DNA of 64,000 bases, from contig DXBJ01000072.1 of assembly GCA_019116585.1 (NCBI GenBank), positions 1-64,000 on the forward strand. The letters are read 5' to 3'. The notes under the pieces were generated by a model. The model had not been told where the DNA came from, ran no database searches, and worked only from the letters and a program-made list of their open reading frames with translations. The stretch comes from Candidatus Faecalibacterium gallistercoris. Lineage in GTDB: Bacteria; Bacillota; Clostridia; Oscillospirales; Ruminococcaceae. This document shows positions 36,472 through 46,896 of this stretch, one piece after another. The position numbers were made by a program, and so were the translations under genes. The number at the start of each line of letters is the position of its first letter. Position 1 is the stretch's first letter.

Positions 36472-36915
36472 ATGAAACTATCTTTCCGCATAGCGGCCAG
36501 CCTGGCCTGCGGGCTTTTGGCCGCCGCCAGCCTTGGCTGGAACATCCTGCACAGCGATCCCGCCGCGCTGCAGGCCAACTGGGGGTTCAGCCTGCCCGCC
36601 GGGGCCCACTGCGCCCTGGTCTATGAGCAGGACGAGGGCGCCAGCTTCCACGGCGACGGCCTGCGGTACCATGTGTTCGCCTGCCAGACCGGGGACCCCA
36701 TCGACGGGCTGTTCCCCTGGGCGGAGGCAGACCCGGAGCAGACGGCCCAGGCCGGGCGCTGGCTGGACGCTTTGGAAGTGCCCCAGGCGCAGCGCCCCAT
36801 TGCCAGCCAGTGCCTCACCTGGGAGATCCACCAGAACGACGACCCCCGTGACACCCTGCTGGCCTTCTGGGATCGGGAGGCCGGCCGGCTTTTTATTCTG
36901 GAATCATTTCTGTAA
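36472..36915 (+). CDS. Hypothetical secreted/membrane-anchored protein
   Basis: N-terminal signal MKLSFRIAASLACGLLAAASLGW; same-strand cluster. Confidence 0.65.
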   Translation: MKLSFRIAASLACGLLAAASLGWNILHSDPAALQANWGFSLPAGAHCALVYEQDEGASFHGDGLRYHVFACQTGDPIDGLFPWAEADPEQTAQAGRWLDALEVPQAQRPIASQCLTWEIHQNDDPRDTLLAFWDREAGRLFILESFL

Positions 36916-36931
36916 AGGAATCGGAGGAACC

Positions 36932-37570
36932 ATGGCCCGAGAAATCGACCCTTGCCAGACCCCGCGGGCAGCCGCGGCTGTCTGGATGCGCGCGCCCATG
37001 CCCATGCTGACGCTGTTCCAGACGCTGGACGTGACGCCCCTGCTGCGGCTGAGCCGGCGCCACCATCTCAAATTCCATATGCTGCTGTGCTGGTGCATCG
37101 GGCGGGCGGCGGCCCGCACCCCCGAGTTTGCCCTGCTGCCGGTGGGGGACAAGCTGATGCAGTACGACAAGCTGGCCGTCAACACGGTGGTGGCTCTGGA
37201 AGGCGGCGGTATCAACACCTGCGACATCCCCGTCTCGGACAGCCTCATCCGCTTCAACCGGGACTATCTGGCCCTGACCCGCCGGGTCCGCCGCACCGGC
37301 CGCGCCTTTGAGCTGGGGGATGACTATATGGTGATCGGCACTTCGGCTTTGCCCGGCCATCGGATCGACGGCGCGGTGAACATCTACGCCGGCATCTACA
37401 ACAATCCCTTCCTGATCTGGGGCAGCTACCGCCGGGAATGGTTCCGGGCCAGGCTGCCCCTGTCCTTCCAGTTCCACCACACCCAGATGGACGGCGCCGA
37501 AGCCGCCCGGTTTTTGGGCCGGCTGCAGGCCGAGATCGACCGCGCAGGCGGCCAAGGAGGCATTTTATGA
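36932..37570 (+). CDS. Chloramphenicol acetyltransferase-fold (CatA-like) protein
   Basis: FHMLLCWCIGRAAARTPEF; PLSFQFHHTQMDGAEAARFL (HHxxxDG active-site motif). Confidence 0.8.
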   Translation: MAREIDPCQTPRAAAAVWMRAPMPMLTLFQTLDVTPLLRLSRRHHLKFHMLLCWCIGRAAARTPEFALLPVGDKLMQYDKLAVNTVVALEGGGINTCDIPVSDSLIRFNRDYLALTRRVRRTGRAFELGDDYMVIGTSALPGHRIDGAVNIYAGIYNNPFLIWGSYRREWFRARLPLSFQFHHTQMDGAEAARFLGRLQAEIDRAGGQGGIL

Positions 37571-38418
37571 GCAAACACACCGGCACCCTCTTCGTCTTTC
37601 TGGCCGCCCTGCTGTACAGCATCGGCGGGCTGTGCATCAAGGTGATCCCCTGGAGCGGGATGTCCATCAACGGCGGGCGCACCGCCATCGCCCTGGTGGT
37701 CCTCGGGGTCTATCTGGCCGTCATCCGGCACAGGCCACGGTTCAACCGCTGGGTGTTCCTGGGCTCGCTGTGCATCTTCGGCACCAACACTCTGTTTTCC
37801 CTGGCCAATAAGCTGACCACCGCCGCCAACACCATCGTGCTGCAATTCACTGCGCCGGTGTTCGTCATCCTGTTCTCGGCCCTGTTCTGGAAAAAGAAGC
37901 CCCAGAAGCTGGATCTGGCCGCCTGCGCGGTGGTGTTCGGCGGGGTTCTGTTCTTCTTTGTGGACAGTCTGGAGGCCGGCGGCGCCCTGGGCAACGTCCT
38001 GGCGGTGCTGTCCGGGGCGGCTTACGGCGGGGTGTTCCTGCTCAACGACTTCCCCGACGCGGACGCCATCTCGGCGGTGTTCTGGGGCGACGTCCTGTCG
38101 GCGGTGACGGGCCTGCCCTTCCTGCTGCAGGAGACGGTGTTCACCCCCACCGCCCTGACCAGCCTGGTGATCCTGGGCGTCTTTCAGGTGGCGGTGGCCT
38201 ACATCCTGCTGACCATCGGCCTGCGCACCACCCCGCCGGTGACGGCCAGCCTTGTTTCGGGCATCGAGCCGGTGCTGAATCCCCTGCTGGTGGCCGCCTT
38301 TTACGGCGAGACGGTGGGGCCCTTCGCCCTGGCGGGGGCGGCCATCGTCATCTGCGGCGTGGTGGGCTACAACGTCCTGAAGGCCCGGCAGCCCGAGCCC
38401 TCCCGCCCCTCCGCCTGA
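37567..38418 (+). CDS. EamA/DMT family transporter
   Basis: Ten hydrophobic segments; FLAALLYSIGGLCIKVIPWSG...; repeated EamA architecture. Confidence 0.92.
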   Translation: MSKHTGTLFVFLAALLYSIGGLCIKVIPWSGMSINGGRTAIALVVLGVYLAVIRHRPRFNRWVFLGSLCIFGTNTLFSLANKLTTAANTIVLQFTAPVFVILFSALFWKKKPQKLDLAACAVVFGGVLFFFVDSLEAGGALGNVLAVLSGAAYGGVFLLNDFPDADAISAVFWGDVLSAVTGLPFLLQETVFTPTALTSLVILGVFQVAVAYILLTIGLRTTPPVTASLVSGIEPVLNPLLVAAFYGETVGPFALAGAAIVICGVVGYNVLKARQPEPSRPSA

Positions 38419-38447
38419 ATCGCCTGCGCAAACGCAACAACGCAAAC

Positions 38448-38480
38448 ATACCCCCGGCTCACAGTGAACCGGGGGTATTC
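38448..38480. terminator. Bidirectional terminator between convergent EamA gene and ilvD
   Basis: ATACCCCCGGCTCACAGTGAACCGGGGGTAT. Confidence 0.75.
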
Positions 38481-38506
38481 TTATATCTATATCGCTATCG
38501 CTAAAC

Positions 38507-40165
38507 TTACTGGAGCACCGCGCCGAAGTTGGCGCTGGTGACCATCCGGGCATAGCGGCTCAGCCAGCCGGAGCGGACGTTGGGCTCGGGGGCAACGTAG
38601 CGGGCGCGGCGGGCGGCCAGCTCTTCCTCCGAGACCTCCAGGGTGATCCGGGCGTTCGGGATGTCGATGGAGATGGTGTCCCCCTCCTCGATCAGGCCGA
38701 TGGGCCCGCCCGAAGCGGCCTCCGGGCTGACGTGGCCGATGGCCGCCCCGCGGGACGCGCCCGAGAACCGGCCGTCGGTGATCAGGGCCACGGTGGTGTC
38801 CAGCTTCATGCCGGCCAGGGCCGAGGTGGGGTTGAGCATCTCCCGCATGCCGGGGCCGCCCTTGGGGCCCTCGTACCGGATGACCACCACGTCGCCGGGG
38901 ACGATCTTGCCGGCGTAGATGGCGGCAATGGCCTCCTCCTCGCTGTCAAAGACCCGGGCGGGGCCGCTGTGCTGCTGCATCTCGGGGGCCACCGCGCTGC
39001 GCTTGACCACGCAGCCGTCGGGGGCGATGTTGCCCCACAGGATCTGCAGGCCGCCGGTCTCGCTGTAGGGGTTGTCGATGGGGCGGATGGCCTTTTCGTC
39101 CAGGATGCGGGCCCCGGCGATGTTCTCGCCCAGGGTCTTGCCGGTGACGGTGGGCACATCCAGATCCAGCAGGCCCTTCTTGGCCAGCTCGGCCTGGACG
39201 GCGGGGATGCCGCCGGCGGCGTACAGGTCGGGCATATGGGTGGGGCCGGCGGGGGCCAGGTGGCACAGGTTGGGGGTGCGGGCCGAGACCTCGTTGAACA
39301 TGGCAAGGTCGATGGGCACGCCGGCCTCATGGGCGATGGCCAGCAGGTGCAGCACCGTGTTGGTGGAGCAGCCCAGGGCCATATCGCAGGTCAGGGCGTT
39401 GCGCAGGCTGCGCTCGTTGATGATCTGGCGGGCGGTGATGTTTTTGCGCACCAGCTCCATCACGGCCATGCCCGAGTGCTTGGCCAGCTGCAGCCGCTTG
39501 GAATAGACCGCCGGGATGGTGCCGTTGCCGGGCAGGGCGATGCCCACCGCCTCGCACAGGCAGTTCATGCTGTTGGCAGTGTACATCCCCGAGCAGCTGC
39601 CGCAGCTGGGGCAGCAGTTGCAGGTGCAGTCCTCCAGCTGGGCGTCGTCGATCATGCCGGCCTTGTAGGCGCCCACCGCCTCAAACATCTTGCTCAGGCT
39701 GACCTCCTCGCCGCCGTAGGCGCCGGCCAGCATGGGCCCGCCCGAGCAGACCACCGCCGGCACATCCAGCCGGCAGGCCGCCATCACCATGCCGGGCACG
39801 ATCTTGTCGCAGTTGGGCACCAGCACCAGGCCGTCCAGCTGGTGGGCCTGGCACATGGTCTCGACGCTGTCGCAGATCAGCTCGCGGCTGGGCAGGCTGT
39901 ACTTCATGCCCACGTGGCCCATGGCAATGCCGTCGCACACGCCGATGGCGGGCATCAGGATGGGGGTGCCGCCCGCCATCCGGACGCCGGCCTTGACCGC
40001 GTCCGCGATCTTGTCCAGGTTCATGTGGCCGGGGACGATCTCGCTGTAGGCCGAGACGACGCCGATCAGGGGTCGGTCCAGCTCTTCGGGGGTGTAGCCC
40101 AGGGCATAAAACAGGCTGCGGTTGGGCGCGCGCTCCGAGCCCTTTTTCACATTGTCGCTTCTCAT
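38507..40165 (-). CDS. ilvD: Dihydroxy-acid dehydratase
   Basis: [61 protein letters not shown]. Confidence 0.97.
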   Translation of the reverse strand: MRSDNVKKGSERAPNRSLFYALGYTPEELDRPLIGVVSAYSEIVPGHMNLDKIADAVKAGVRMAGGTPILMPAIGVCDGIAMGHVGMKYSLPSRELICDSVETMCQAHQLDGLVLVPNCDKIVPGMVMAACRLDVPAVVCSGGPMLAGAYGGEEVSLSKMFEAVGAYKAGMIDDAQLEDCTCNCCPSCGSCSGMYTANSMNCLCEAVGIALPGNGTIPAVYSKRLQLAKHSGMAVMELVRKNITARQIINERSLRNALTCDMALGCSTNTVLHLLAIAHEAGVPIDLAMFNEVSARTPNLCHLAPAGPTHMPDLYAAGGIPAVQAELAKKGLLDLDVPTVTGKTLGENIAGARILDEKAIRPIDNPYSETGGLQILWGNIAPDGCVVKRSAVAPEMQQHSGPARVFDSEEEAIAAIYAGKIVPGDVVVIRYEGPKGGPGMREMLNPTSALAGMKLDTTVALITDGRFSGASRGAAIGHVSPEAASGGPIGLIEEGDTISIDIPNARITLEVSEEELAARRARYVAPEPNVRSGWLSRYARMVTSANFGAVLQ

Positions 40166-40243
40166 GGGGTTGCCTCTCTCCTTGTCCTCCAAGATAAAAA
40201 TCCGGTCCCGGCGTCGCCACCGGGGCCGGAACGAAACGGTTCG

Positions 40244-41278
<1,035 letters not shown>

Positions 41279-41351
41279 TTATCTGTTTCTTGGATTCAGG
41301 TTGCCAGATATGTCTCCGTCCCCCTCTCGAGGAGCGAAAAAACAAAACCAA

Positions 41352-41921
41352 TCATTTGGGGCAGCTGGTGCCCGGCAGGGGGAACTGTGCGGCCCGGACC
41401 TCCTGGGGCGGCTTTTGCATATGCTGGTGCATGCCGCCCCGCTCCAGGGCCGTGACGCCGGTGCGGCACTGCTCGAGGATGCTGTACCCCTCGAACATCC
41501 GCAGGAAAGCGTCGATTTTTTCGGGCTTGCCGGTCAGCTCAAAGATCATGCTGTCGGGGGACAGGTCGATGATCTTGGCCTTGTAGATGTTTGCGATCTC
41601 CTGCAGCTCGGCCCGGTTGGCGACGTTGGCCGCCACCTTTAAGAGCAGCAGCTCCCGCTGCAGGGCGTTTTTGTCATCCAGGACAAAGACCTGGTGGGTC
41701 ACCTCCAGCCGCTCGGTCTGGAGCAGGAGCTGGTCCAGCTTGCGGCTGTCGCCGTAGACGGTGACGGTGATGCGGCTGATGGTGGGGTCGTTGGTGGCCG
41801 AAACGGTCAGGCTGTCGATGTTGAACCCGCGGCGGGTGAAAAGGCTGGAGATGCGGGTCAGGACGCCGGCCTGGTTGTCCACCAGAAGGCTGACCACCTT
41901 GCGCTGTTCAGAAAATGCCAT
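41352..41921 (-). CDS. ilvN: Acetolactate synthase small subunit
   Basis: VVSLLVDNQAGVLTRISSLFTRRGFNIDSLTV ACT domain. Confidence 0.96.
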   Translation of the reverse strand: MAFSEQRKVVSLLVDNQAGVLTRISSLFTRRGFNIDSLTVSATNDPTISRITVTVYGDSRKLDQLLLQTERLEVTHQVFVLDDKNALQRELLLLKVAANVANRAELQEIANIYKAKIIDLSPDSMIFELTGKPEKIDAFLRMFEGYSILEQCRTGVTALERGGMHQHMQKPPQEVRAAQFPLPGTSCPK

Positions 41922-41933
41922 CCTGCTGCCTCC

Positions 41934-43598
41934 TTATTCCATCATGATGTCGTTGATGTCCCCGCCGCCCGGGATCATGGGCAGGACCTTCTCGTCCTTG
42001 CCGATCATGCACTCGATCCAGGTGGGGCCCTCGTTTTTCAGGGCCTCGGCAAAGGCGGCCTGGAACTGGGCCAGGTCCTCGCAGTGGTAGCCCTTGAGGC
42101 CAAAGCCCTCGGCCAGCTTGACAAAGTTGGTCTTGCGGTGGGGGTCGGTCTGGGAGTAGCGCCGGCCGTAGAAGGCGGTCTGCCACTGGCGGACCATGCC
42201 CAGCACCTGATTGTTGAAAATGACGGTGATGATGGGCAGGTTGTAGCTGACGGCGGTGCAGGCCTCGTTCAGGTTCATGTGGAACGAGCCGTCGCCGGTG
42301 AGCATGACCACCCGCTGATCCCGTCCCAGGGCCATCTGGGCGCCGATGGCCGCGCCGTAGCCAAAGCCCATGGTGCCCAGGCCGCCGCTGGTGATAAAGC
42401 CCCGGCTCTTGGCGTGGCGCAGGTACTGGGCCGCCCACATCTGGTGCTGGCCCACGTCGGTGACGTAGACCGCCTCGGGGCCGCACTGGCTGCAGATCTC
42501 GCCGATCACCTGGTGGGGCATCAGGCGGCTGGCGTCGGACACCGGGTGGTAGTCGTGGGCCTGCCAGTCGTGGATCTGGTCCATCCATGCGGGGTGGGTC
42601 TTGGGCTCGATCATGGGCAGCATGGCCTGCAGGATGTAGGCCGCATCCCCCACCACCGACAGGTCCACCTCCACGTTCTTGTTGATCTCGCTGGGGTCGA
42701 TGTCGATCTGGATGATGGTGGCCTTTTTGGCAAAGGTGCTGGGCTTGAGGGCCACCCGGTCGGAAAAGCGGGTGCCGATGGCCACCACCACGTCCGCCTC
42801 GCTGATGGCCCGGTTGGCGGTGTAGCAGCCGTGCATCCCGATCAGGCCCAGGCTGAGGGGGTCGCCGTAGGGGATCACCCCTGCGCCCATCAGGGTGTAG
42901 GTGGCGGGGATGCCCGCCTTGTGGATCAGGTCCCGCAGAGGCTGGCAGCTGGCCGCGCTGCGGATGCCGCCCCCAAAGTAGATCAGCGGCCGCTCGGCGC
43001 CGTTGATGATCTCGGCCGCCCAGGCCACCTCCTCTTCATTAAAGGTGGTGACGGTGCGGATGGGCTCGGGCTGGCGGTGGGTGAACTCGCACCGGTTGGC
43101 GGTGACGTCCTTGGGGATGTCCACCAGGACAGGGCCCTTGCGGCCGCTCTGGGCGATGCGGAAGGCCGCCCGCATGGTGTCGGCCAGGTCCTCGACCCGG
43201 CGGACGGTGAAGTTGTGCTTGGTGATGGGCATGGTGATGCCCTCGATATAGGCCTCCTGGAAGCTGTCCCGGCCCAAAAGGTCGGTGGAGACGTTGCCGG
43301 TAAAGGCCACCATGGGCACGCTGTCCATATAGGCGGTGGCGATGCCGGTGACCAGGTTGGTGGCGCCCGGGCCGCTGGTGGCCAGCACCACGCCGGTGCG
43401 GCCGGTGGCGCGGGCGTAGCCGTCCGCCGCGTGGGCCGCGCCCTGCTCGTGGGCGGTCAGGACGTGGGTGATGCGGTCTGCATTTTTATACAGCTCGTCG
43501 TACAGGTTGAGGACCGAGCCCCCGGGATAGCCGAAGATGGTGTCGACGCCCTGCTCGCACAGGACCTCGACAAAGATCTGCGAACCGTTCAGCAGCAT
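41934..43598 (-). CDS. ilvB: Acetolactate synthase large subunit
   Basis: VDTIFGYPGGSVLNLYDEL; TSGPGATNLVTGIATAYMDS; GDGSFHMNLNE ThPP motif. Confidence 0.97.
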   Translation of the reverse strand: MLLNGSQIFVEVLCEQGVDTIFGYPGGSVLNLYDELYKNADRITHVLTAHEQGAAHAADGYARATGRTGVVLATSGPGATNLVTGIATAYMDSVPMVAFTGNVSTDLLGRDSFQEAYIEGITMPITKHNFTVRRVEDLADTMRAAFRIAQSGRKGPVLVDIPKDVTANRCEFTHRQPEPIRTVTTFNEEEVAWAAEIINGAERPLIYFGGGIRSAASCQPLRDLIHKAGIPATYTLMGAGVIPYGDPLSLGLIGMHGCYTANRAISEADVVVAIGTRFSDRVALKPSTFAKKATIIQIDIDPSEINKNVEVDLSVVGDAAYILQAMLPMIEPKTHPAWMDQIHDWQAHDYHPVSDASRLMPHQVIGEICSQCGPEAVYVTDVGQHQMWAAQYLRHAKSRGFITSGGLGTMGFGYGAAIGAQMALGRDQRVVMLTGDGSFHMNLNEACTAVSYNLPIITVIFNNQVLGMVRQWQTAFYGRRYSQTDPHRKTNFVKLAEGFGLKGYHCEDLAQFQAAFAEALKNEGPTWIECMIGKDEKVLPMIPGGGDINDIMME

Positions 43599-43666
43599 GG
43601 ATTTCCCTCCTCTTTCCTTCCTATTCCTTACAATTCTCCTGCTACGCGCAGACGCAGCTGCGGCGA

Positions 43667-43968
43667 AAGAAAAAAGCCTTCGCCCCCTGTTGACCAAGAG
43701 ACAAAGACCTTGTTGCCATCGCAAAGCTCTCTGCGGTACCACTCTCGTTGACGCGGCATGACCCGCGCCCTCTCATGGGCCTGAAACGGCCCGGCACGGT
43801 AACGGGTGCGTCCGGCACTGCCTACTGGGCCCGCAAGCCGTTGGGCAGGCTGCTCCGGGAGGACTTGGCGTGCAGGCCGCCCGCCGCCTTGCAGCATCCG
43901 GCGGCTCTCTGGAAGGGCGGGGCCCTGCGCGTTACTTGTTCCCATCAGTGCATTTTTTTGTGTGTTGC
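43667..43968 (-). ncRNA. T-box riboswitch leader of ilvB operon
   Basis: Minus strand GATGGGAACAAGTAA ... AGAGAGCCGCCGGATGCTG ... GAGAGTGGTACCGCAGAG (T-box), then terminator GTCTTTGTC...GGGCGAAGGC-TTTTTTC. Confidence 0.9.
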
Positions 43969-43973
43969 AATTT

Positions 43974-44002
43974 ACTATACTAGAAAATGCTCGGATTGTC
44001 AA
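43974..44002 (-). promoter_or_regulatory. Promoter of ilvB T-box transcript
   Basis: Minus strand TTGACA-N17-TATAGT. Confidence 0.85.
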
Positions 44003-44133
44003 TCAATATATTTTTAAGCGCGCTGCATCTGCAAGATGAAAAGAATTCACCTGCCTTCCCGGTCTCTTGCGGCGCGGCCCCGGCTGCGCTATAGTTATAG
44101 GGTACGACAACCACAAGAAACGAGGGATGTCCC

Positions 44134-45348
44134 ATGAAAATCCAAGAGATCAACGCCCGGCTGGCGGGGCTGGCAGTCTTTCGCGGGCTGCGGGAGGACC
44201 CGGTGCTGGCGGACTACGCGGCGTTGATCCGCGCCCTGGCTCAGGGGCCGGCGCTGGACGTCTGCGAGGCCGCCGGCCGATTCGAGGCGGGGCTGTTCGC
44301 CGCCGACACCAGCGACCTGAGCGAATACATCGCCTCCGCCGTGCTGGAATGCGAAAACATCTGTGCCCGCCGGGCGGCCCGGGGGCAGCTGTCCCCCGCC
44401 CTGGAACAGGCGCTGGACGGCGAGCTGCGCTTTCTGGAAGAGCTGTCCGGCCTGGGGCTGGACGACCTGCTGGACGCCGCCGGGCTGGATGCCGGCCAAA
44501 AGGCCGCCTATGCCTTTCTGCCCCGGTGGGAGGCCCACCCCACCGGCCTGGCCGGCGCCTACAAGGCCCGCCTGTCCGAGATGGGGCAGGTGGGGTACGG
44601 GATGTTTGCCCGGCACCACGTCTTTATGCTGGACGGCGAAGGCCGGCTGACCCCGGTGCGCCACCCCGACCCACAGCGCCTGGCGGACCTGCCCGGCTAC
44701 GAGCGGGAGCGGGAAAAGATCCTTGCCAACACCCGGGGCCTGCTGGCGGGCCTGCCGGCCAACAACGTGCTTTTGTACGGGGACGCCGGCACCGGCAAAT
44801 CCAGCGCGGTGAAGGCCATCGCCAACGAGTACGCCCCCCAGGGCCTGCGCCTGGTGGAAGTGAAAAAGAACCAGCTCTACCTCCTGCCCGACCTGATGGA
44901 CCAGCTGGCCGCCAACCCCCTCAAGTTCATCCTGTTCATCGACGATCTGAGCTTTGCCTCCAACGACGACAACTTTGCCGCCCTCAAGGCCATCCTGGAG
45001 GGCAGCGCCGGAGGCCGGGCGGGCAACATCGCCGTCTACGCCACCTCCAACCGCCGCCACCTGGTCAAGGAGACCTTTACCGACCGCGCCGGCGACGACC
45101 TGCACGAGGCCGACACCCGCCAGGAGCTGATGAGCCTGTCGGCCCGCTTTGGCCTGATCGTCACCTTCCAGCGGCCGGACAAGGCCCTGTACAGCCAGAT
45201 CCTGCTCCAGCTGGCCAAACAGTACCAGCTGCCCATCCCCTCCGACCAGCTCATCACCCGGGGCGAGGCTTTCGCCATCCGGGCCGGCGGCCGCAGCCCC
45301 CGGGCCGCCCGCCAGTTCATCGAGCAGTGCCGCGCCGGCGTGCTGTGA
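44134..45348 (+). CDS. DUF815-family AAA ATPase
   Basis: NNVLLYGDAGTGKSSAVKAIANEYAPQGLRLVEVKK; FILFIDDLSFASNDDNFAALKAILEG. Confidence 0.9.
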   Translation: MKIQEINARLAGLAVFRGLREDPVLADYAALIRALAQGPALDVCEAAGRFEAGLFAADTSDLSEYIASAVLECENICARRAARGQLSPALEQALDGELRFLEELSGLGLDDLLDAAGLDAGQKAAYAFLPRWEAHPTGLAGAYKARLSEMGQVGYGMFARHHVFMLDGEGRLTPVRHPDPQRLADLPGYEREREKILANTRGLLAGLPANNVLLYGDAGTGKSSAVKAIANEYAPQGLRLVEVKKNQLYLLPDLMDQLAANPLKFILFIDDLSFASNDDNFAALKAILEGSAGGRAGNIAVYATSNRRHLVKETFTDRAGDDLHEADTRQELMSLSARFGLIVTFQRPDKALYSQILLQLAKQYQLPIPSDQLITRGEAFAIRAGGRSPRAARQFIEQCRAGVL

Positions 45349-45591
45349 CCGGACCAGCGCAAACGCAGAACCCATCGCCTGTACCGCCCTCTCCCTGCCG
45401 GAGCGGGCGGCATTTTTTTGCTTTTATGGCAGCGCGCCGCCATATCCCCGGCAGGCGCGGGGCCTCCTGAAAGATCCTTTCTGCCAGTTTGCCGCCCGGC
45501 CTTTCACCCGGCGGCAAAATATGGTATACTGGTTTTAACGGCGGCTCCGGTGCAGGATGGTCCGGGCCGCGAAAAGAAAGGACTATATACT

Positions 45592-46767
45592 ATGGCAAAA
45601 CGTGTATTTTTGATCGTGCTGGACAGCTTCGGCATCGGGGCCGAGCCCGACGCGGCGGCCTTTGGGGACGAGGGGACCAACACCCTCGGCGCCATCGCCC
45701 GGCACCCCGCCTTCGACTGCCCCAACATGGGCCGGCTGGGCCTGTTCAACATCGACGGGGTGACCGCCGGCAGCCCCGCCGCCGCGCCCATCGGGGCCTA
45801 TGCCCGCCTGCAGGAGCAGAGCATGGGCAAGGACACCACCATCGGCCACTGGGAGATCGCCGGCGTGGTCAGCCCCCAGCCCCTGCCCACCTTCCCGGAG
45901 GGGTTCCCTCCCGAACTGATCGCCGCCTTTGAGGCCAGGACCGGCTACAAGGTGCTGTGCAACAAGCCCTACTCCGGCACCGAGGTGCTGAAGGACTACG
46001 GCGAGCAGGCCATGGCCGAGAACGCGCTCATCGTCTACACCAGCGCCGACAGCGTCTTTCAGGTGGCGGCCAACGAGGCGCTGGTGCCGGTGCCCGAGCT
46101 GTACCGCATCTGCGAGATCGCCCGGGAGATGCTGACCGGCCCCTACGGGGTGGGCCGGGTCATTGCCCGGCCCTTTGTGGGGGACTGCGCCGCCAACTTC
46201 CAGCGCACCTCCAACCGCCACGACCTCAGCCTCAAGCCCCCCCGCGCCACCATGCTGGACCTGCTCCGGGCCGCCGGCAAGGACGTCATCGCCGTGGGCA
46301 AGATCTACGACATCTTCGACGGCCAGGGCGTCACCGAAACGATCAAGACCACCGGCAACACCAACGGCATCGCCTTCACCCAGGCGCTCCAGACCCGGGA
46401 CTTCGAGGGCCTGGCCTTTGTCAACCTGGTGGATTTCGACATGCTGTACGGCCACCGCCGCGATGTGGCCGGCTATGCCGCCGCCGCCACCGAGTTCGAC
46501 CGGTTCCTGACCGGCTTCCTGCCCGGCATGCGGGAGGACGACGTCCTGATGATCACCGCCGACCACGGCTGCGACCCCTCCTACCTCAAGACCACCGACC
46601 ACACCCGGGAATATGTGCCCTGGCTGGTCTGCGGCAAGCACATCCGCCCCGGCTCGCTGGGCACCCGCCTGAGCTTTGCCACCATCGCCCAGACGGTCTG
46701 CGCTTACCTCGGGGTGGACGCCTCGTCCCTCGACGGCCAGAGCGCCTGGGAGGAACTGAAAGCCTGA
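45592..46767 (+). CDS. deoB: Phosphopentomutase
   Basis: KRVFLIVLDSFGIGAEPDAAAFGDEGTNTLG; ITADHGCDPSYLKTTDHTREYVPWLV. Confidence 0.96.
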   Translation: MAKRVFLIVLDSFGIGAEPDAAAFGDEGTNTLGAIARHPAFDCPNMGRLGLFNIDGVTAGSPAAAPIGAYARLQEQSMGKDTTIGHWEIAGVVSPQPLPTFPEGFPPELIAAFEARTGYKVLCNKPYSGTEVLKDYGEQAMAENALIVYTSADSVFQVAANEALVPVPELYRICEIAREMLTGPYGVGRVIARPFVGDCAANFQRTSNRHDLSLKPPRATMLDLLRAAGKDVIAVGKIYDIFDGQGVTETIKTTGNTNGIAFTQALQTRDFEGLAFVNLVDFDMLYGHRRDVAGYAAAATEFDRFLTGFLPGMREDDVLMITADHGCDPSYLKTTDHTREYVPWLVCGKHIRPGSLGTRLSFATIAQTVCAYLGVDASSLDGQSAWEELKA

Positions 46768-46792
46768 CCCCAATATTTTACAAAAAAACCGC

Positions 46793-46821
46793 TTGCCCAT
46801 TTGTATCCATCCCGTTATAAT
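46793..46821 (+). promoter_or_regulatory. Promoter of pyk
   Basis: TTGCCC-N17-TATAAT. Confidence 0.7.
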
Positions 46822-46830
46822 AGAAACATA

Positions 46831-46858
46831 TGGGCTGCAACATCTGGGCTGCAACATC
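46831..46858 (+). repeat. Perfect tandem 2 x 14 bp repeat (TGGGCTGCAACATC) in pyk 5'UTR
   Basis: 46831-46844 = 46845-46858. Confidence 0.9.
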
Positions 46859-46896
46859 AGACAAAAAGGCACAAGGTGTGCCAGGAGGTAACGCAT

